Below are positions 27,865-42,929 of a DNA stretch of 64,000 nt, one piece after another; position 1 is the stretch's first letter; the number at the start of each line of letters is the position of its first letter. This stretch comes from Schistocerca nitens (taxonomy: Eukaryota; Arthropoda; Insecta; Orthoptera; Acrididae), in assembly GCF_023898315.1 (NCBI RefSeq), contig NC_064614.1, forward strand, positions 1,054,442,432-1,054,506,431, given 5' to 3'. The position numbers were made by a program, and so were the translations under genes. Under the pieces are notes generated by a model, which was not told where the DNA came from, did not search any database, and saw only the letters and a list, made by a program, of their open reading frames with translations.

Positions 27865-30012
27865 TTGCTAGTCATTGTTTCTTACATCTATACACTCCAA
27901 CCACACCTATGTTCATTTACCTCTAAGAACTCTTGGGACTTATTCTCAGTTCCAATCTCTCTTTTACACACTGTACCCGCATTGCCTTTATCAACACATC
28001 ATCACTCACTCTACTCTTGGATATACTACCTTCAGTCAGACTTCCCTCTTTTCACAGGGCACCTACGATTAACTCGCAAACAAATATATTAAATCATCCA
28101 CATTTCTGCTCAACTCAGGTCTCCTCCTACTCTTCCATACACAGCGTGTCAACTGCACCAATACCTACTCCATCATTTACATTCTTATCTCCAACATGCT
28201 ACCAACTCACACAAGGGACATCCAAGGACCAAGAATTGCCTGGGCAATGGGAATCTCCACCTCATACATTTTAAACTCCATTCTCACAAAATACTCTCTT
28301 TTCAGTGTTTTCAGCTCATACACATCACCAACATTCCAAATATTTTGAGAATAAACCTATAAAACCTTATCAACTAGCCTTATTTTTATGGGATCAATCT
28401 ACAGGGGGAACAAAATTTCTTTCATAACAATCGAACAAACATCCATTTTTTCTCTTTTTTCCTTTCTATACTCGCTCTAAATTCTCTCATCCTCGCTACC
28501 TCATCCAAAGTGAGTTATTATTTGATTGGTCTTCTATTCGTACATCTGTCTACCAACTTCAAAGGATATTTTACTCTCTGGGACAATACATATTCACCTC
28601 TATGGATTATCATTTCGTCAAGTCACACACACTACTAATTCACCGTATCACTAACTGTCCAAACTCAAATCTTGTAGGCAAGCCATACAGGGGCAACATA
28701 GTTCACAAACCATTCACCACCAAACTCTATTTTGTCAGCAATTAGCCTTCACTGAATCACATCTCTTCACTACCACACCTCGTTCCTAACTTTTTTACAT
28801 TTTCTCTGGGGTACTGGTTTATTTCCTCATATAAACATTAACCACTACACCGACACAACCTTCTTTTATCTTCTCTGCACCATTCTTCAACCTTGTATTA
28901 TACCACCTTTACAAAATTTAACATCAACTTCACCTCACTCACGTTTTTAACTCTACTTCAAACCATACACCATCGGTTACTCCATTCTTTCGAAAACCAG
29001 AACATCACTACTTCATTACCTTCATCATTTCTAATTGTCACATTACTCCAATTTCATAAACCTCCACATCACGCACATACCAACTACTTCGTACACACTC
29101 TCTCATACTTTAGATGTCTCCACTATATCATTTCCTCTCGTATTCTAAATATTAAGGGACTGTACTTCCTACACCTTTCTACCTCCATAACACATCTCAA
29201 AGGGTAAATTCTTTTACACTAAGCCACAACAAACAAAATAACCAGACACAATATAAACCTTCTTTACAATCTTATCAATAACCAAGGGTCGCTCAAGTCT
29301 CTCTTTATTTACTAGTCTTCACTGTATTTCACTTCACAATAGCTAATAACCTCTCCACAATTGGACTCTATATAACTTCTACAAATTTTAATACTAACAC
29401 AATCACACTCCAGAAAGCCACTCTCCATTACCAACATCAAGTTTCACCTTCATCATCTACATTTTCAATATTTCCTGTTCTCAACATCAGTACAACTCAT
29501 TTGCCTAATACGGGTACCAATAAAACTTCTTATCCCGTCACACATAAATACTTCCTCACTATCATTATTCTCTACCTCACAAACTGAAATAACTAATTCT
29601 ATTGCTTGGGAATGGGCCACGTCCTCACACACACACACCTCCATCCTAAAATTTCACCTCACATCAGATATCTACATCATTTCGATACACATCGTAAATT
29701 AACATAATTTCTATAATGTTGGATTTGAGTGGGAGCCTCTCGTTCCAAACAACAATCAGCATCTATACCTCAATGGGAAGGGCCATCAATTACACTTTCT
29801 GTACACCTTACATATACTGCAACTTTCACTACAACAACAGACTTTCCTTCTCTCTCAGCATCTGCATTAGGGTCTTCGAACACCTTCTACTCTCTTCCTA
29901 ATAAAAACAGTCACGGGTTTTACTCTCATCACCTGGCTCATACAAAACTCCAAAATCTCAATAGTGCAACTCTCACGATCATATTCTATAACAGGTCTCA
30001 AATATTACCAAC
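27865..30012. repeat. Satellite unit 14, 2148 bp
   Basis: First unit with acagggggaac, the allele of most units to its right. Private cttatttttatggg at about 28379. The copy of the 61-codon frame just upstream (27568) is broken by a stop at about 27683. Confidence 0.95.
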
Positions 30013-32162
30013 TTGCTAGTCATTGTTTCTTACATCTATACACTCCAACCACACCTATGTTCATTTACCTCTAAAAACTCTTGGGACTTATTCTCAGTTC
30101 CAATCTCTCTTTTACACACTGTACCCGCATTGCCTTTATCAACACATCATCACTCACTCTACTCTTGGATATACTACCTTCAGTCAGACTTCCCTCTTTT
30201 CACAGGGCACCTACGATTAACTCGCAAACAAATATATTAAATCATCCACATTTCTGCTCAACTCAGGTCTCCTCCTACTCTTCCATACACAGCGTGTCAA
30301 CTGCACCAATACCTACTCCATCATTTACATTCTTATCTCCAACATGCTACCAACTCACACAAGGGACATCCAAGGACCAAGAATTGCCTGGGCAATGGGA
30401 ATCTCCACCTCATACATTTTAAACTCCATTCTCACAAAATACTCTCTTTTCAGTGTTTTCAGCTCATACACATCACCAACATTCCAAATATTTTGAGAAT
30501 AAACCTATAAAACCTTATCAACTAGCCTAATTTTTAGGGGATCAATCTACAGGGGGAACAAAATTTCTTTCATAACAATCGAACAAACATCCATTTTTTC
30601 TCTTTTTTCCTTTCTATACTCGCTCTAAATTCTCTCATCCTCGCTACCTCATCCAAAGTGAGTTATTATTTGATTGGTCTTCTATTCGTACATCTGTCTA
30701 CCAACTTCAAAGGATATTTTACTCTCTGGGACAATACATATTCACCTCTATGGATTATCATTTCGTCAAGTCACACACACTACTAATTCACCGTATCACT
30801 AACTGTCCAAACTCAAATCCTGTAGGCAAGCCATACAGGGGCAACATAGTTCACAACCCATTCACCACCAAACTCTATTTTGTCAGCAATTAGCCTTCAC
30901 TGAATCACACCTCTTCACTACCACACCTCGTTCCTAACTTTTTTACATTTTCTCTGGGGTACTGGTTTATTTCCTCATATAAACATTAACCACTACACCG
31001 ACACAACCTTCTTTTATCTTCTCTGCACCATTCTTCAACCTTGTATTATACCACCTTTACAAAATTTAACATCAACTTCACCTCACTCAGGTTTTTAACT
31101 CTACTTCAAACCATACACCATCGGTTACTCCATTCTTTCGAAAACCAGAACATCACTACTTCATTACCTTCATCATTTCTAATTGTCACATTACTCCAAT
31201 TTCATAAACCTCCACATCACGCACATACCAACTACTTCGTACACACTCTCTCATACTTTAGATGTCTCCACTATATCATTTCCTCTCGTATTCTAAATAT
31301 TAAGGGACTGTACTTCCTACACCTTTCTACCTCCATAACACATCTCAAAGGGTAAATTCTTTTACACTAAGCCACAACAAACAAAATAACCAGACACAAT
31401 ATAAACCTTCTTTACAATCTTATCAATAACCAAGGGTCGCTCAAGTCTCTCTTTATTTACTAGTCTTCACTGTATTTCACTTCACAATAGCTAATAACCT
31501 CTCCACAATTGGACTCTTTATATCTTCTACAAATTTTAATACTAACACAATCACACTCCAGAAAGCCACTCTCCATTACCAACATCAAGTTTCACCTTCA
31601 TCATCTACATTTTCAATATTTCCTGTTCTCAACATCAGTACAACTCATTTGCCTAATAGGGGTACCAATAAAACTTCTTATCCCGTCACACATAAATACT
31701 TCTTCACTATCATTATTCTCTACCTCACAAACTGAAATAACTAATTCTATTGCTTGGGAATGGGCCACGTCCTCACACACACACACACCTCCATCCTAAA
31801 ATTTCACCTCACATCAGGTATCTACATCATTTCGATACACATCGTAAATTAACATAATTTCTATAATGTTGGATTTGAGTGGGAGCCTCTCGTTCCAAAC
31901 AACAATCAGCATCTATACCTCAATGGGAAGGGCCATCAATTACTCTTTCTGTACACCTTACATATACTGCAACTTTCACTACAACAACAGACTTTCCTTC
32001 TCTCTCAGCATCTGCATTAGGGTCTTCGAACACCTTCTACTCTCTTCCTAATAAAAACAGTCACGGGTTTTACTCTCATCACCTGGCTCATACAAAACTC
32101 CAAAATCTCAATAATGCAACTCTCACGATCATATTCTATAACAGGTCTCAAATATTACCAAC
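30013..32162. repeat. Satellite unit 15, 2150 bp
   Basis: Seven CA repeats at 31774-31787 explain the extra 2 bp. It has cctcactcagg at about 31085 and private ctaaaaactc at about 30071. Confidence 0.95.
31774..31787. repeat. CA microsatellite, (CA)7 allele
   Basis: One repeat longer than the common allele, in unit 15. Confidence 0.9.
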
Positions 32163-34311
32163 TTGCTAGTCATTGTTTCTTACATCTATACACTCCAACC
32201 ACACCTATGTTCATTTACCTCTAAGAACTCTTGGGACTTATTCTCAGTTCCAATCTCTCTTTTACACACTGTACCCGCATTGCCTTTATCAACACATCAT
32301 CACTCACTCTACTCTTGGATATACTACCTTCAGTCAGACTTCCCTCTTTTCACAGGGCACCTACGATTAACTCGCAAACAAATATATTAAATCATCCACA
32401 TTTCTGCTCAACTCAGGTCTCCTCCTACTCTTCCATACACAGCGTGTCAACTGCACCAATACCTACTCCATCACTTACATTCTTATCTCCAACATGCTAC
32501 CAACTCACACAAGGGACATCCAAGGACCAAGAATTGCCTGGGCAATGGGAATCTCCACCTCATACATTTTAAACTCCATTCTCACAAAATACTCTCTTTT
32601 CAGTGTTTTCAGCTCATACACATCACCAACATTCCAAATATTTTGAGAATAAACCTATAAAACCTTATCAACTAGCCTAATTTTTAGGGGATCAATCTAC
32701 AGGGGGAACAAAATTTCTTTCATAACAATCGAACAAACATCCATTTTTTCTCTTTTTTCCTTTCTATACTCGCTCTAAATTCTCTCATCCTCGCTACCTC
32801 ATCCAAAGTGAGTTATTATTTGATTGGTCTTCTATTCGTACATCTGTCTACCAACTTCAAAGGATATTTTACTCTCTGGGACAATACATATTCACCTCTA
32901 TGGATTATCGTTTCGTCAAGTCACACACACTACTAATTCACCGTATCACTAACTGTCCAAACTCAAATCTTGTAGGCAAGCCATACAGGGGCAACATAGT
33001 TCACAAACCATTCACCACCAAACTCTATTTTGTCAGCAATTAGCCTTCACTGAATCACATCTCTTCACTACCACACCTCGTTCCTAACTTTTTTACATTT
33101 TCTCTGGGGTACTGGTTTATTTCCTCATATAAACATTAACCACTACACCGACACAACCTTCTTTTATCTTCTCTGCACCATTCTTCAACCTTGTATTATA
33201 CCACCTTTACAAAATTTAACATCAACTTCACCTCACTCACGTTTTTAACTCTACTTCAAACCATACACCATCGGTTACTCCATTCTTTCGAAAACCAGAA
33301 CATCACTACTTCATTACCTTCATCATTTCTAATTGTCACATTACTCCAATTTCAGAAACCTCCACATCACGCACATACCAACTACTTCGTACACACTCTC
33401 TCATACTTTAGATGTCTCCACTATATCATTTCCTCTCGTATTCTAAATATTAAGGGACTGTACTTCCTACACCTTTCTACCTCCATAACACATCTCAAAG
33501 GGTAAATTCTTTTACACTAAGCCACAACAAACAAAATAACCAGACACAATATAAACCTTCTTTACAATCTTATCAATAACCAAGGGTCGCTCAAGTCTCT
33601 CTTTATTTACTAGTCTTCACTGTATTTCACTTCACAATAGCTAATAACCTCTCCACAATTGGACTCTTTATATCTTCTACAAATTTTAATACTAACACAA
33701 TCACACTCCAGAAAGCCACTCTCCATTACCAACATCAAGTTTCACCTTCATCATCTACATTTTCAATATTTCCTGTTCTCAACATCAGTACAACTCATTT
33801 GCCTAATACGGGTACCAATAAAACTTCTTATCCCGTCACACATAAATACTTCCTCACTATCATTATTCTCTACCTCACAAACTGAAATAACTAATTCTAT
33901 TGCTTGGGAATGGGCCACGTCCTCACACACACACACACACCTCCATCCTAAAATTTCACCTCACATCAGATATCTACATCATTTCGATACACATCGTAAA
34001 TTAACATAATTTCTATAATGTTGGATTTGAGTGGGAGCCTCTCGTTCCAAACAACAATCAGCATCTATACCTCAATGGGAAGGGCCATCAATTACACTTT
34101 CTGTACACCTTACATATACTGCAACTTTCACTACAACAGACTTTCCTTCTCTCTCAGCATCTGCATTAGGGTCTTCGAACACCTTCTACTCTCTTCCTAA
34201 TAAAAACAGTCACGAGTTTTACTCTCATCACCTGGCTCATACAAAACTCCAAAATCTCAATAATGCAACTCTCACGGTCATATTTTATAACAGGTCTCAA
34301 ACATTACCAAC
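32163..34311. repeat. Satellite unit 16, 2149 bp
   Basis: Carries the longest CA tract seen, (CA)8 at 33924-33939. It also has a 3-bp AAC loss at about 34135, for a net +1. ttcagaaacc at about 33350 is shared only with units 17 and 25. Confidence 0.95.
33924..33939. repeat. CA microsatellite, (CA)8 allele, longest in window
   Basis: Two repeats longer than the common allele, in unit 16. Confidence 0.9.
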
Positions 34312-36456
34312 TTGCTAGTCATTGTTTCTTACATCTATACACTCCAACCACACCTATGTTCATTTACCTCTAAGAACTCTTGGGACTCATTCTCAGTTCC
34401 AATCTCTCTTTTACACACTGTACCCGCATTGCCTTTATCAACACATCATCACTCACTCTACTCTTGGATATACTACCTTCAGTCAGACTTCCCTCTTTTC
34501 ACAGGGCACCTACGATTAACTCGCAAACAAATATATTAAATCATCCACATTTCTGCTCAACTCAGGTCTCCTCCTACTCTTCCATACACAGCGTGTCAAC
34601 TGCACCAATACCTACTCCATCATTTACATTCTTATCTCCAACATGCTACCAACTCACACAAGGGACATCCAAGGACCAAGAATTGCCTGGGCAATGGGAA
34701 TCTCCACCTCATACATTTTAAACTCCATTCTCACAAAATACTCTCTTTTCAGTGTTTTCAGCTCATACACATCACCAACATTCCAAATATTTTGAGAATA
34801 AATCTATAAAACCTTATCAACTAGCCTAATTTTTAGGGGATCAATCTACAGGGGGAACAAAATTTCTTTCATAACAATTGAACAAACATCCATTTTTTCT
34901 CTTTTTTCCTTTCTATACTCGCTCTAAATTCTCTCATCCTCGCTACCTCATCCAAAGTGAGTTATTATTTGATTGGTCTTCTATTCGTACATCTGTCTAC
35001 CAACTTCAAAGGATATTTTACTCTCTGGGACAATACATATTCACCTCTATGGATAATCATTTCGTCAAGTCACACACACTACTAATTCACCGTATCTCTA
35101 ACTGTCCAAACTCAAATATTGTAGGCAAGCCATACAGGGGCAACATAGTTCACAAACCATTCACCACCAAACTCTATTTTGTCAGCAATTAGCCCTCACT
35201 TCGTCACACCTCTTCACTACCACACCTCATTCCTAACTTTTTTACATTGTCTCTGGGGTACTGCTTTATTTCCTCATATAAACATTAACCACTACACTGA
35301 CACAACCTTCTTTTATCTTCTCTGCACCATTCGTCAACCTTGTATTATACCACCTTTACAAAATTTAACATCAACTTCCCTTACTCAGGTTTTTAACTCT
35401 ACTTCAAACCATACACCATCGGTTACTCCATTCTTTCGAAAACCAGAACATTACTACTTCATTACCTTCATCATTTCTAATTGTCACATTACTCCAATTT
35501 CAGAAACCTCCACATCACGCACATACCAACTACTTCGTACACACTCTCTCATACTTTAGATGTCTCCACTATATCATTTCCTCTCGTATTCTAAATATTA
35601 AGGGACTGTACTTCCTACACCTTTCTACCTCCATAACACATCTCAAAGGGTAAATTCTTTTACACTAAGCCACAACAAACAAAATAACCAGACACAATAT
35701 AAACCTTCTTTACAATCTTATCAATAACCAAGGGTCGCTCAAGTCTCTTAATTTACTAGTCTTCACTGTATTTCACTTCACAATAGCTAATAACCTCTCC
35801 ACAATTGGACTCTTTGTAACTTCTACAAATTTTAATACTAACACAATCACACTCCAGAAAGCCACCCTCCATTACCAACATCAAGATTCACCTTCATCAT
35901 CTACATTTACAATATTTCCTGTTCTCAACATCAGTACAACTCATTTGCCTAATAGGGGTACCAATAAAACTTCTTATCCTGTCACACATAAATACTTCCT
36001 CACTATCATTATTCTCTACCACACAAACTGAAATAACTAATTCTATTGCTTGGGAATGGGCCACGTCCTCACACACACACATCTCCATCCTAAAATTTCT
36101 CCTCACATCAGGTATCTACATCATTTTGATACACATCGTAAATTAACATAATTTCTATAATGTTGGATTTGAGTGGGAGCCTCTCGTTCCAAACAACAAT
36201 CAGCATCTATACCTCAATGGGAAGGGCCATCAATTACTCTTTCTGTACACCTTACATATACTGCAACTTTCACTACAACAACAGACTTTCCTTCTCTCTC
36301 AGCATCTGCATTAGGGTCTTCGAACACCTTCTACTCTCTTCCTAATAAAAACAGTCACGGGTTTTACTCTCATCACCTGGCTCATACAAAACTCCAAAAT
36401 CTCAATAATGCAACTCTCACGATCATATTCTATAACAGGTCTCAAATATTACCAAC
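34312..36456. repeat. Satellite unit 17, 2145 bp
   Basis: Shares the rare block ccctcacttcgtcac, acattgtctctgg and tactgcttt with unit 21 only, plus cccttactcagg and ctcttaattt. It is the left copy of the four-unit (about 8.6 kb) duplication. Confidence 0.95.
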
Positions 36457-37800
36457 TTGCTAGTCATTGTTTCTTACATCTATACACTCCAACCACACCT
36501 ATGTTCATTTACCTCTAAGAACTCTTGGGACTTATTCTCAGTTCCAATCTCTCTTTTACACACTGTACCCGCATTGCCTTTATCAACACATCATCACTCA
36601 CTCTACTCTTGGATATACTACCTTCAGTCAGACTTCCCTCTTTTCACAGGGCACCTACGATTAACTCGCAAACAAATATATTAAATCATCCACATTTCTG
36701 CTCAACTCAGGTCTCCTCCTACTCTTCCATACACAGCGTGTCAACTGCACCAATACCTACTCCATCATTTACATTCTTATCTCCAACATGCTACCAACTC
36801 ACACAAGGGACATCCAAGGACCAAGAATTGCCTGGGCAATGGGAATCTCCACCTCATACATTTTAAACTCCATTCTCACAAAATACTCTCTTTTCAGTGT
36901 TTTCAGCTCATACACATCACCAACATTCCAAATATTTTGAGAATAAACCTATAAAACCTTATCAACTAGCCTAATTTTTAGGGGATCAATCTACAGGGGG
37001 AACAAAATTTCTTTCATAACAATCGAACAAACATCCATTTTTTCTCTTTTTTCCTTTCTATACTCGCTCTAAATTCTCTCATCCTCGCTACCTCATCCAA
37101 AGTGAGTTATTATTTGATTGGTCTTCTATTCGTACATCTGTCTACCAACTTCAAAGGATATTTTACTCTCTGGGACAATACATATTCACCTCTATGGATT
37201 ATCGTTTCGTCAAGTCACACACACTACTAATTCACCGTATCACTAACTGTCCAAACTCAAATCTTGTAGGCAAGCCATACAGGGGCAACATAGTTCACAA
37301 CCCATTCACCACCAAACTCTATTTTGTCAGCAATTAGCCTTCACTGAATCACACCTCTTCACTACCACACCTCGTTCCTAACTTTTTTACATTTTCTCTG
37401 GGGTACTGGTTTATTTCCTCATATAAACATTAACCACTACACCGACACAACCTTCTTTTATCTTCTCTGCACCATTCTTCAACCTTGTATTATACCACCT
37501 TTACAAAATTTAACATCAACTTCACCTCACTCACGTTTTTAACTCTACTTCAAACCATACACCATCGGTTACTCCATTCTTTCAAAAACCAGAACATCAC
37601 TACTTCATTACCTTCATCATTTCTAATTGTCACATTACTCCAATTTCATAAACCTCCACATCACGCACATACCAACTACTTCGTACACACTCTCTCATAC
37701 TTTAGATGTCTCCACTATATCATTTCCACTCGTATTCTAAATATTAAGGGACTGTACTTTCTACACCTTTCTACCTCCATAACACATCTCAAAGGGTAAA
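34850..37800. repeat. Left copy of four-unit-spaced duplication (about 8.6 kb)
   Basis: Shares aacaattgaac, atggataatc, ccctcacttcgtcac, acattgtctctgg, ctcttaattt, tttccactcg and gtactttctac with 43.47-46.42 kb. About 17 differences were seen in about 2.9 kb, so it is older than the 15,029-bp event. Confidence 0.8.
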
Positions 37801-38634
37801 TTCTTTTACACTAAGCCACAACAAACAAAATAACCAGACACTAAGCCACAACAAACAAAATAACCAGACACAATATAAACCTTCTTTACAATCTTATCAA
37901 TAACCAAGGGTCGCTCAAGTCTCTCTTTATTTACTAGTCTTCACTGTATTTCACTTCACAATAGCTAATAACCTCTCCACAATTGGACTCTTTATATCTT
38001 CTACAAATTTTAATACTAACACAATCACACTCCAGAAAGCCACCCTCCATTACCAACATCAAGTTTCACCTTCATCATCTACATTTTCAATATTTCCTGT
38101 TCTCAACATCAGTACAACTCATTTGCCTAATAGGGGTACCAATAAAACTTCTTATCCCGTCACACATAAATACTTCCTCACTATCATTATTCTCTACCTC
38201 ACAAACTGAAATAACTAATTCTATTGCTTGGGAATGGGCCACGTCCTCACACACACACACCTCCATCCTAAAATTTCACCTCACATCAGATATCTACATC
38301 ATTTCGATACACATCGTAAATTAACATAATTTCTATAATGTTGGATTTGAGTGGGAGCCTCTCGTTCCAAACAACAATTAGCATCTATACCTCAATGGGA
38401 AGGGCCATCAATTACACTTTCTGTACACCTTACATATACTGCAACTTTCACTACAACAACAGACTTTCCTTCTCTCTCAGCATCTGCATTAGGGTCTTCG
38501 AACACCTTCTACTCTCTTCCTAATAAAAACAGTCACGGGTTTTACTCTCATCACCTGGCTCATACAAAACTCCAAAATCTCAATAATGCAACTCTCACGG
38601 TCATATTTTATAACAGGTCTCAAACATTACCAAC
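36457..38634. repeat. Satellite unit 18, 2178 bp, with private 30-bp duplication
   Basis: Thirty bases longer than consensus because of a tandem duplication at 37811-37870. Its middle (tttccactcg, gtactttctac) matches unit 22. Confidence 0.96.
37811..37870. repeat. Private 30-bp direct duplication
   Basis: The 30-bp segment beginning ctaagccacaacaaac (37811-37840) is repeated at once (37841-37870). It is present once in every other unit. The duplicated block ends in gaca and is preceded by ttaca, so slippage at ACA is a simple explanation. Confidence 0.97.
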
Positions 38635-40781
38635 TTGCTAGTCATTGTTTCTTACATCTATACACTCCAACCACACCTATGTTCATTTACCTCTAAGAAC
38701 TCTTGGGACTCATTCTCAGTTCCAATCTCTCTTTTACACACTGTACCCGCATTGCCTTTATCAACACATCATCACTCACTCTACTCTTGGATATACTACC
38801 TTCAGTCAGACTTCCCTCTTTTCACAGGGCACCTACGATTAACTCGCAAACAAATATATTAAATCATCCACATTTCTGCTCAACTCAGGTCTCCTCCTAC
38901 TCTTCCATACACAGCGTGTCAACTGCACCAATACCTACTCCATCATTTACATTCTTATCTCCAACATGCTACCAACTCACACAAGGGACATCCAAGGACC
39001 AAGAATTGCCTGGGCAATGGGAATCTCCACCTCATACATTTTAAACTCCATTCTCACAAAATACTCTCTTTTCAGTGTTTTCAGCTCATACACATCACCA
39101 ACATTCCAAATATTTTGAGAATAAATCTATAAAACCTTATCAACTAGCCTAATTTTTAGGGGATCAATCTACAGGGGGAACAAAATTTCTTTCATAACAA
39201 TCGAACAAACATCCATTTTTTCTCTTTTTTCCTTTCTATACTCGCTCTAAATTCTCTCATCCTCGCTACCTCATCCAAAGTGAGTTATTATTTGATTGGT
39301 CTTCTATTCGTACATCTGTCTACCAACTTCAAAGGATATTTTACTCTCTGGGACAATACATATTCACCTCTATGGATTATCATTTTGTCAAGTCACACAC
39401 ACAACTAAATCACCGTATCACTAACTGTCCAAACTCACATATTGTAGGCAAGCCATACAGGGGCAACATAGTTCACAAACCATTCACCACCAAACTCTTA
39501 TTTTGTCAGCAATTAGCCTTCACTGAATCACACCTCTTCACTACCACACCTCGTTCCTAACTTTTTTACATTTTCTCTGGGGTACTGGTTTATTTCCTCA
39601 TATAAACATTAACCACTACACCGACACAACCTTCTTTTATCTTCTCTGCACCATTCTTCAACCTTGTATTATACCACCTTTACAAAATTTAACATCAACT
39701 TCACCTCACTCACGTTTTTAACTCTACTTCAAACCATACACCATCGGTTACTCCATTCTTTCGAAAACCAGAACATCACTACTTCATTACCTTCATCATT
39801 TCTAATTGTCACATTACTCCAATTTCATAAACCTCCACATCACGCACATACCAACTACTTCGTACACACTCTCTCATACTTTAGATGTCTCCACTATATC
39901 ATTTCCTCTCGTATTCTAAATATTAAGGGACTGTACTTCCTACACCTTTCTACCTCCATAACACATCTCAAAGGGTAAATTCTTTTACACTAAGCCACAA
40001 CAAACAAAATAACCAGACACAATATAAACCTTCTTTACAATCTTATCAATAACCAAGGGTCGCTCAAGTCTCTTTATTTACTAGTCTTCACTGTATTTCA
40101 CTTCACAATAGCTAATAACCTCTCCACAATTGGACTCTTTGTAACTTCTACAAATTTTAATACTAACACAATCACACTCCAGAAAGCCACCCTCCATTAC
40201 CAACATCAAGTTTCACCTTCATCATCTACATTTACAATATTTCCTGTTCTCAACATCAGTACAACTCATTTGCCTAATAGGGGTACCAATAAAACTTCTT
40301 ATCCCGTCACACATAAATACTTCCTCACTATCATTATTCTCTACCACACAAACTGAAATAACTAATTCTATTGCTTGGGAATGGGCCACGTCCTCACACA
40401 CACACACCTCCATCCTAAAATTTCTCCTCACATCAGGTATCTACATCATTTCGATACACATCGTAAATTAACATAATTTCTATAATGTTGGATGTGAGTG
40501 GGAGCCTCTCGTTCCAAACAACAATCAGCATCTATACCTCAATGGGAAGGGCCATCAATTACTCTTTCTGTACACCTTACATATACTGCAACTTTCACTA
40601 CAACAACAGACTTTCCTTCTCTCTCAGCATCTGCATTAGGGTCTTCGAACACCTTCTACTCTCTTCCTAATAAAAACAGTCACGGGTTTTACTCTCATCA
40701 CCTGGCTCATACAAAACTCCAAAATCTCAATAATGCAACTCTCACGATCATATTCTATAACAGGTCTCAAATATTACCAAC
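38635..40781. repeat. Satellite unit 19, 2147 bp
   Basis: One T gained at about 39499 (ctcttatttt) and one CT lost. It is matched by unit 26 at an offset of 15,029 bp. Private cacacacaacta at about 39405. Confidence 0.95.
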
Positions 40782-42929
40782 TTGCTAGTCATTGTTTCTT
40801 ACATCTGTACACTCCAACCACACCTATGTTCATTTACCTCTAAGAACTCTTGGGACTCATTCTCAGTTCCAATCTCTCTTTTACACACTGTACCCGCATT
40901 GCCTTTATCAACACATCATCACTCACTCTACTCTTGGATATACTACCTTCAGTCAGACTTCCCTCTTTTCACAGGGCACCTACGATTAACTCGCAAACAA
41001 ATATATTAAATCATCCACATTTCTGCTCAACTCAGGTCTCCTCCTACTCTTCCATACACAGCGTGTCAACTGCACCAATACCTACTCCATCATTTACATT
41101 CTTATCTCCAACATGCTACCAACTCACACAAGGGACATCCAAGGACCAAGAATTGCCTGGGCAATGGGAATCTCCACCTCATACATTTTAAACTCCATTC
41201 TCACAAAATACTCTCTTTTCAGTGTTTTCAGCTCATACACATCACCAACATTCCAAATATTTTGAGAATAAACCTATAAAACCTTATCAACTAGCCTAAT
41301 TTTTAGGGGATCAATCTACAGGGGGAACAAAATTTCTTTCATAACAATCGAACAAACATCCATTTTTTCTCTTTTTTCCTTTCTATACTCGCTCTAAATT
41401 CTCTCATCCTCGCTACCTCATCCAAAGTGAGTTATTATTTGATTGGTCTTCTATTCGTACATCTGTCTACCAACTTCAAAGGATATTTCACTCTCTGGGA
41501 CAATACATATTCACCTCTATGGATTATCATTTCGTCAAGTCACACACACTACTAATTCACCGTATCACTAACTGTCCAAACTCAAATCTTGTAGGCAAGC
41601 CATACAGGGGCAACATAGTTCACAACCCATTCACCACCAAACTCTATTTTGTCAGCAATTAGCCTTCACTGAATCACACCTCTTCACTACCACACCTCGT
41701 TCCTAACTTTTTTACATTTTCTCTGGGGTACTGGTTCATTTCCTCATATAAACATTAACCACTACACCGACACAACCTTCTTTTATCTTCTCTGCACCAT
41801 TCTTCAACCTTGTATTATACCACCTTTACAAAATTTAACATCAACTTCACCTCACTCACGTTTTTAACTCTACTTCAAACCATACACCATCGGTTACTCC
41901 ATTCTTTCGAAAACCAGAACATCACTACTTCATTACCTTCATCATTTCTAATTGTCACATTACTCCAATTTCATAAACCTCCACATCACGCACATACCAA
42001 CTACTTCGTACACACTCTCTCATACTTTAGATGTCTCCACTATATCATTTCCTCTCGTATTCTAAATATTAAGGGACTGTACTTCCTACACCTTTCTACC
42101 TCCATAACACATCTCAAAGGGTAAATTCTTTTACACTAAGCCACAACAAACAAAATAACCAGACACAATATAAACCTTCTTTACAATCTTATCAATAACC
42201 AAGGGTCGCTCAAGTCTCTCTTTATTTACTAGTCTTCACTGTATTTCACTTCACAATAGCTAATAACCTCTCCACAACTGGACTCTTTATATCTTCTACA
42301 AATTTTAATACTAACACAATCACACTCCAGAAAGCCACTCTCCATTACCAACATCAAGTTTCACCTTCATCATCTACATTTTCAATATTTCCTGTTCTCA
42401 ACATCAGTACAACTCATTTGCCTAATAGGGGTACCAATAAAACTTCTTATCCTGTCACACATAAATACTTCCTCACTATCATTATTCTCTACCACACAAA
42501 CTGAAATAACTAATTCTATTGCTTGGGAATGGGCCACGTCCTCACACACACACACCTCCATCCTAAAATTTCACCTCACATCAGATATCTACATCATTTC
42601 GATACACATCATAAATTAACATAATTTCTATAATGTTGGATTTGAGTGGGAGCCTCTCGTTCCAAACAACAATCAGCATCTATACCTCAATGGGAAGGGC
42701 CATCAATTACACTTTCTGTACACCTTACATATACTGCAACTTTCACTACAACAACATACTTTCCTTCTCTCTCAGCATCTGCATTAGGGTCTTCGAACAC
42801 CTTCTACTCTCTTCCTAATAAAAACAGTCACGGGTTTTACTCTCATCACCTGGCTCATACAAAACTCCAAAATCTCAGTAATGCAACTCTCACGGTCATA
42901 TTTTATAACAGGTCTCAAACATTACCAAC
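40782..42929. repeat. Satellite unit 20, 2148 bp
   Basis: Preceded by gatgtgagtg and containing acatctgtac, both shared only with unit 27, 15,029 bp away. Private ggatatttcac at about 41488 and ctggttcatt at about 41732. Confidence 0.95.

Noticed and set aside
35897-36106. Minus-strand 69-codon frame, also at 40222-40431, 44516-44725 and, as 65 codons, at 55263-55460
   Set aside because: Starts at GTG and appears only in the four units with the tttctcctc allele. The rest of the minus strand is full of stops.
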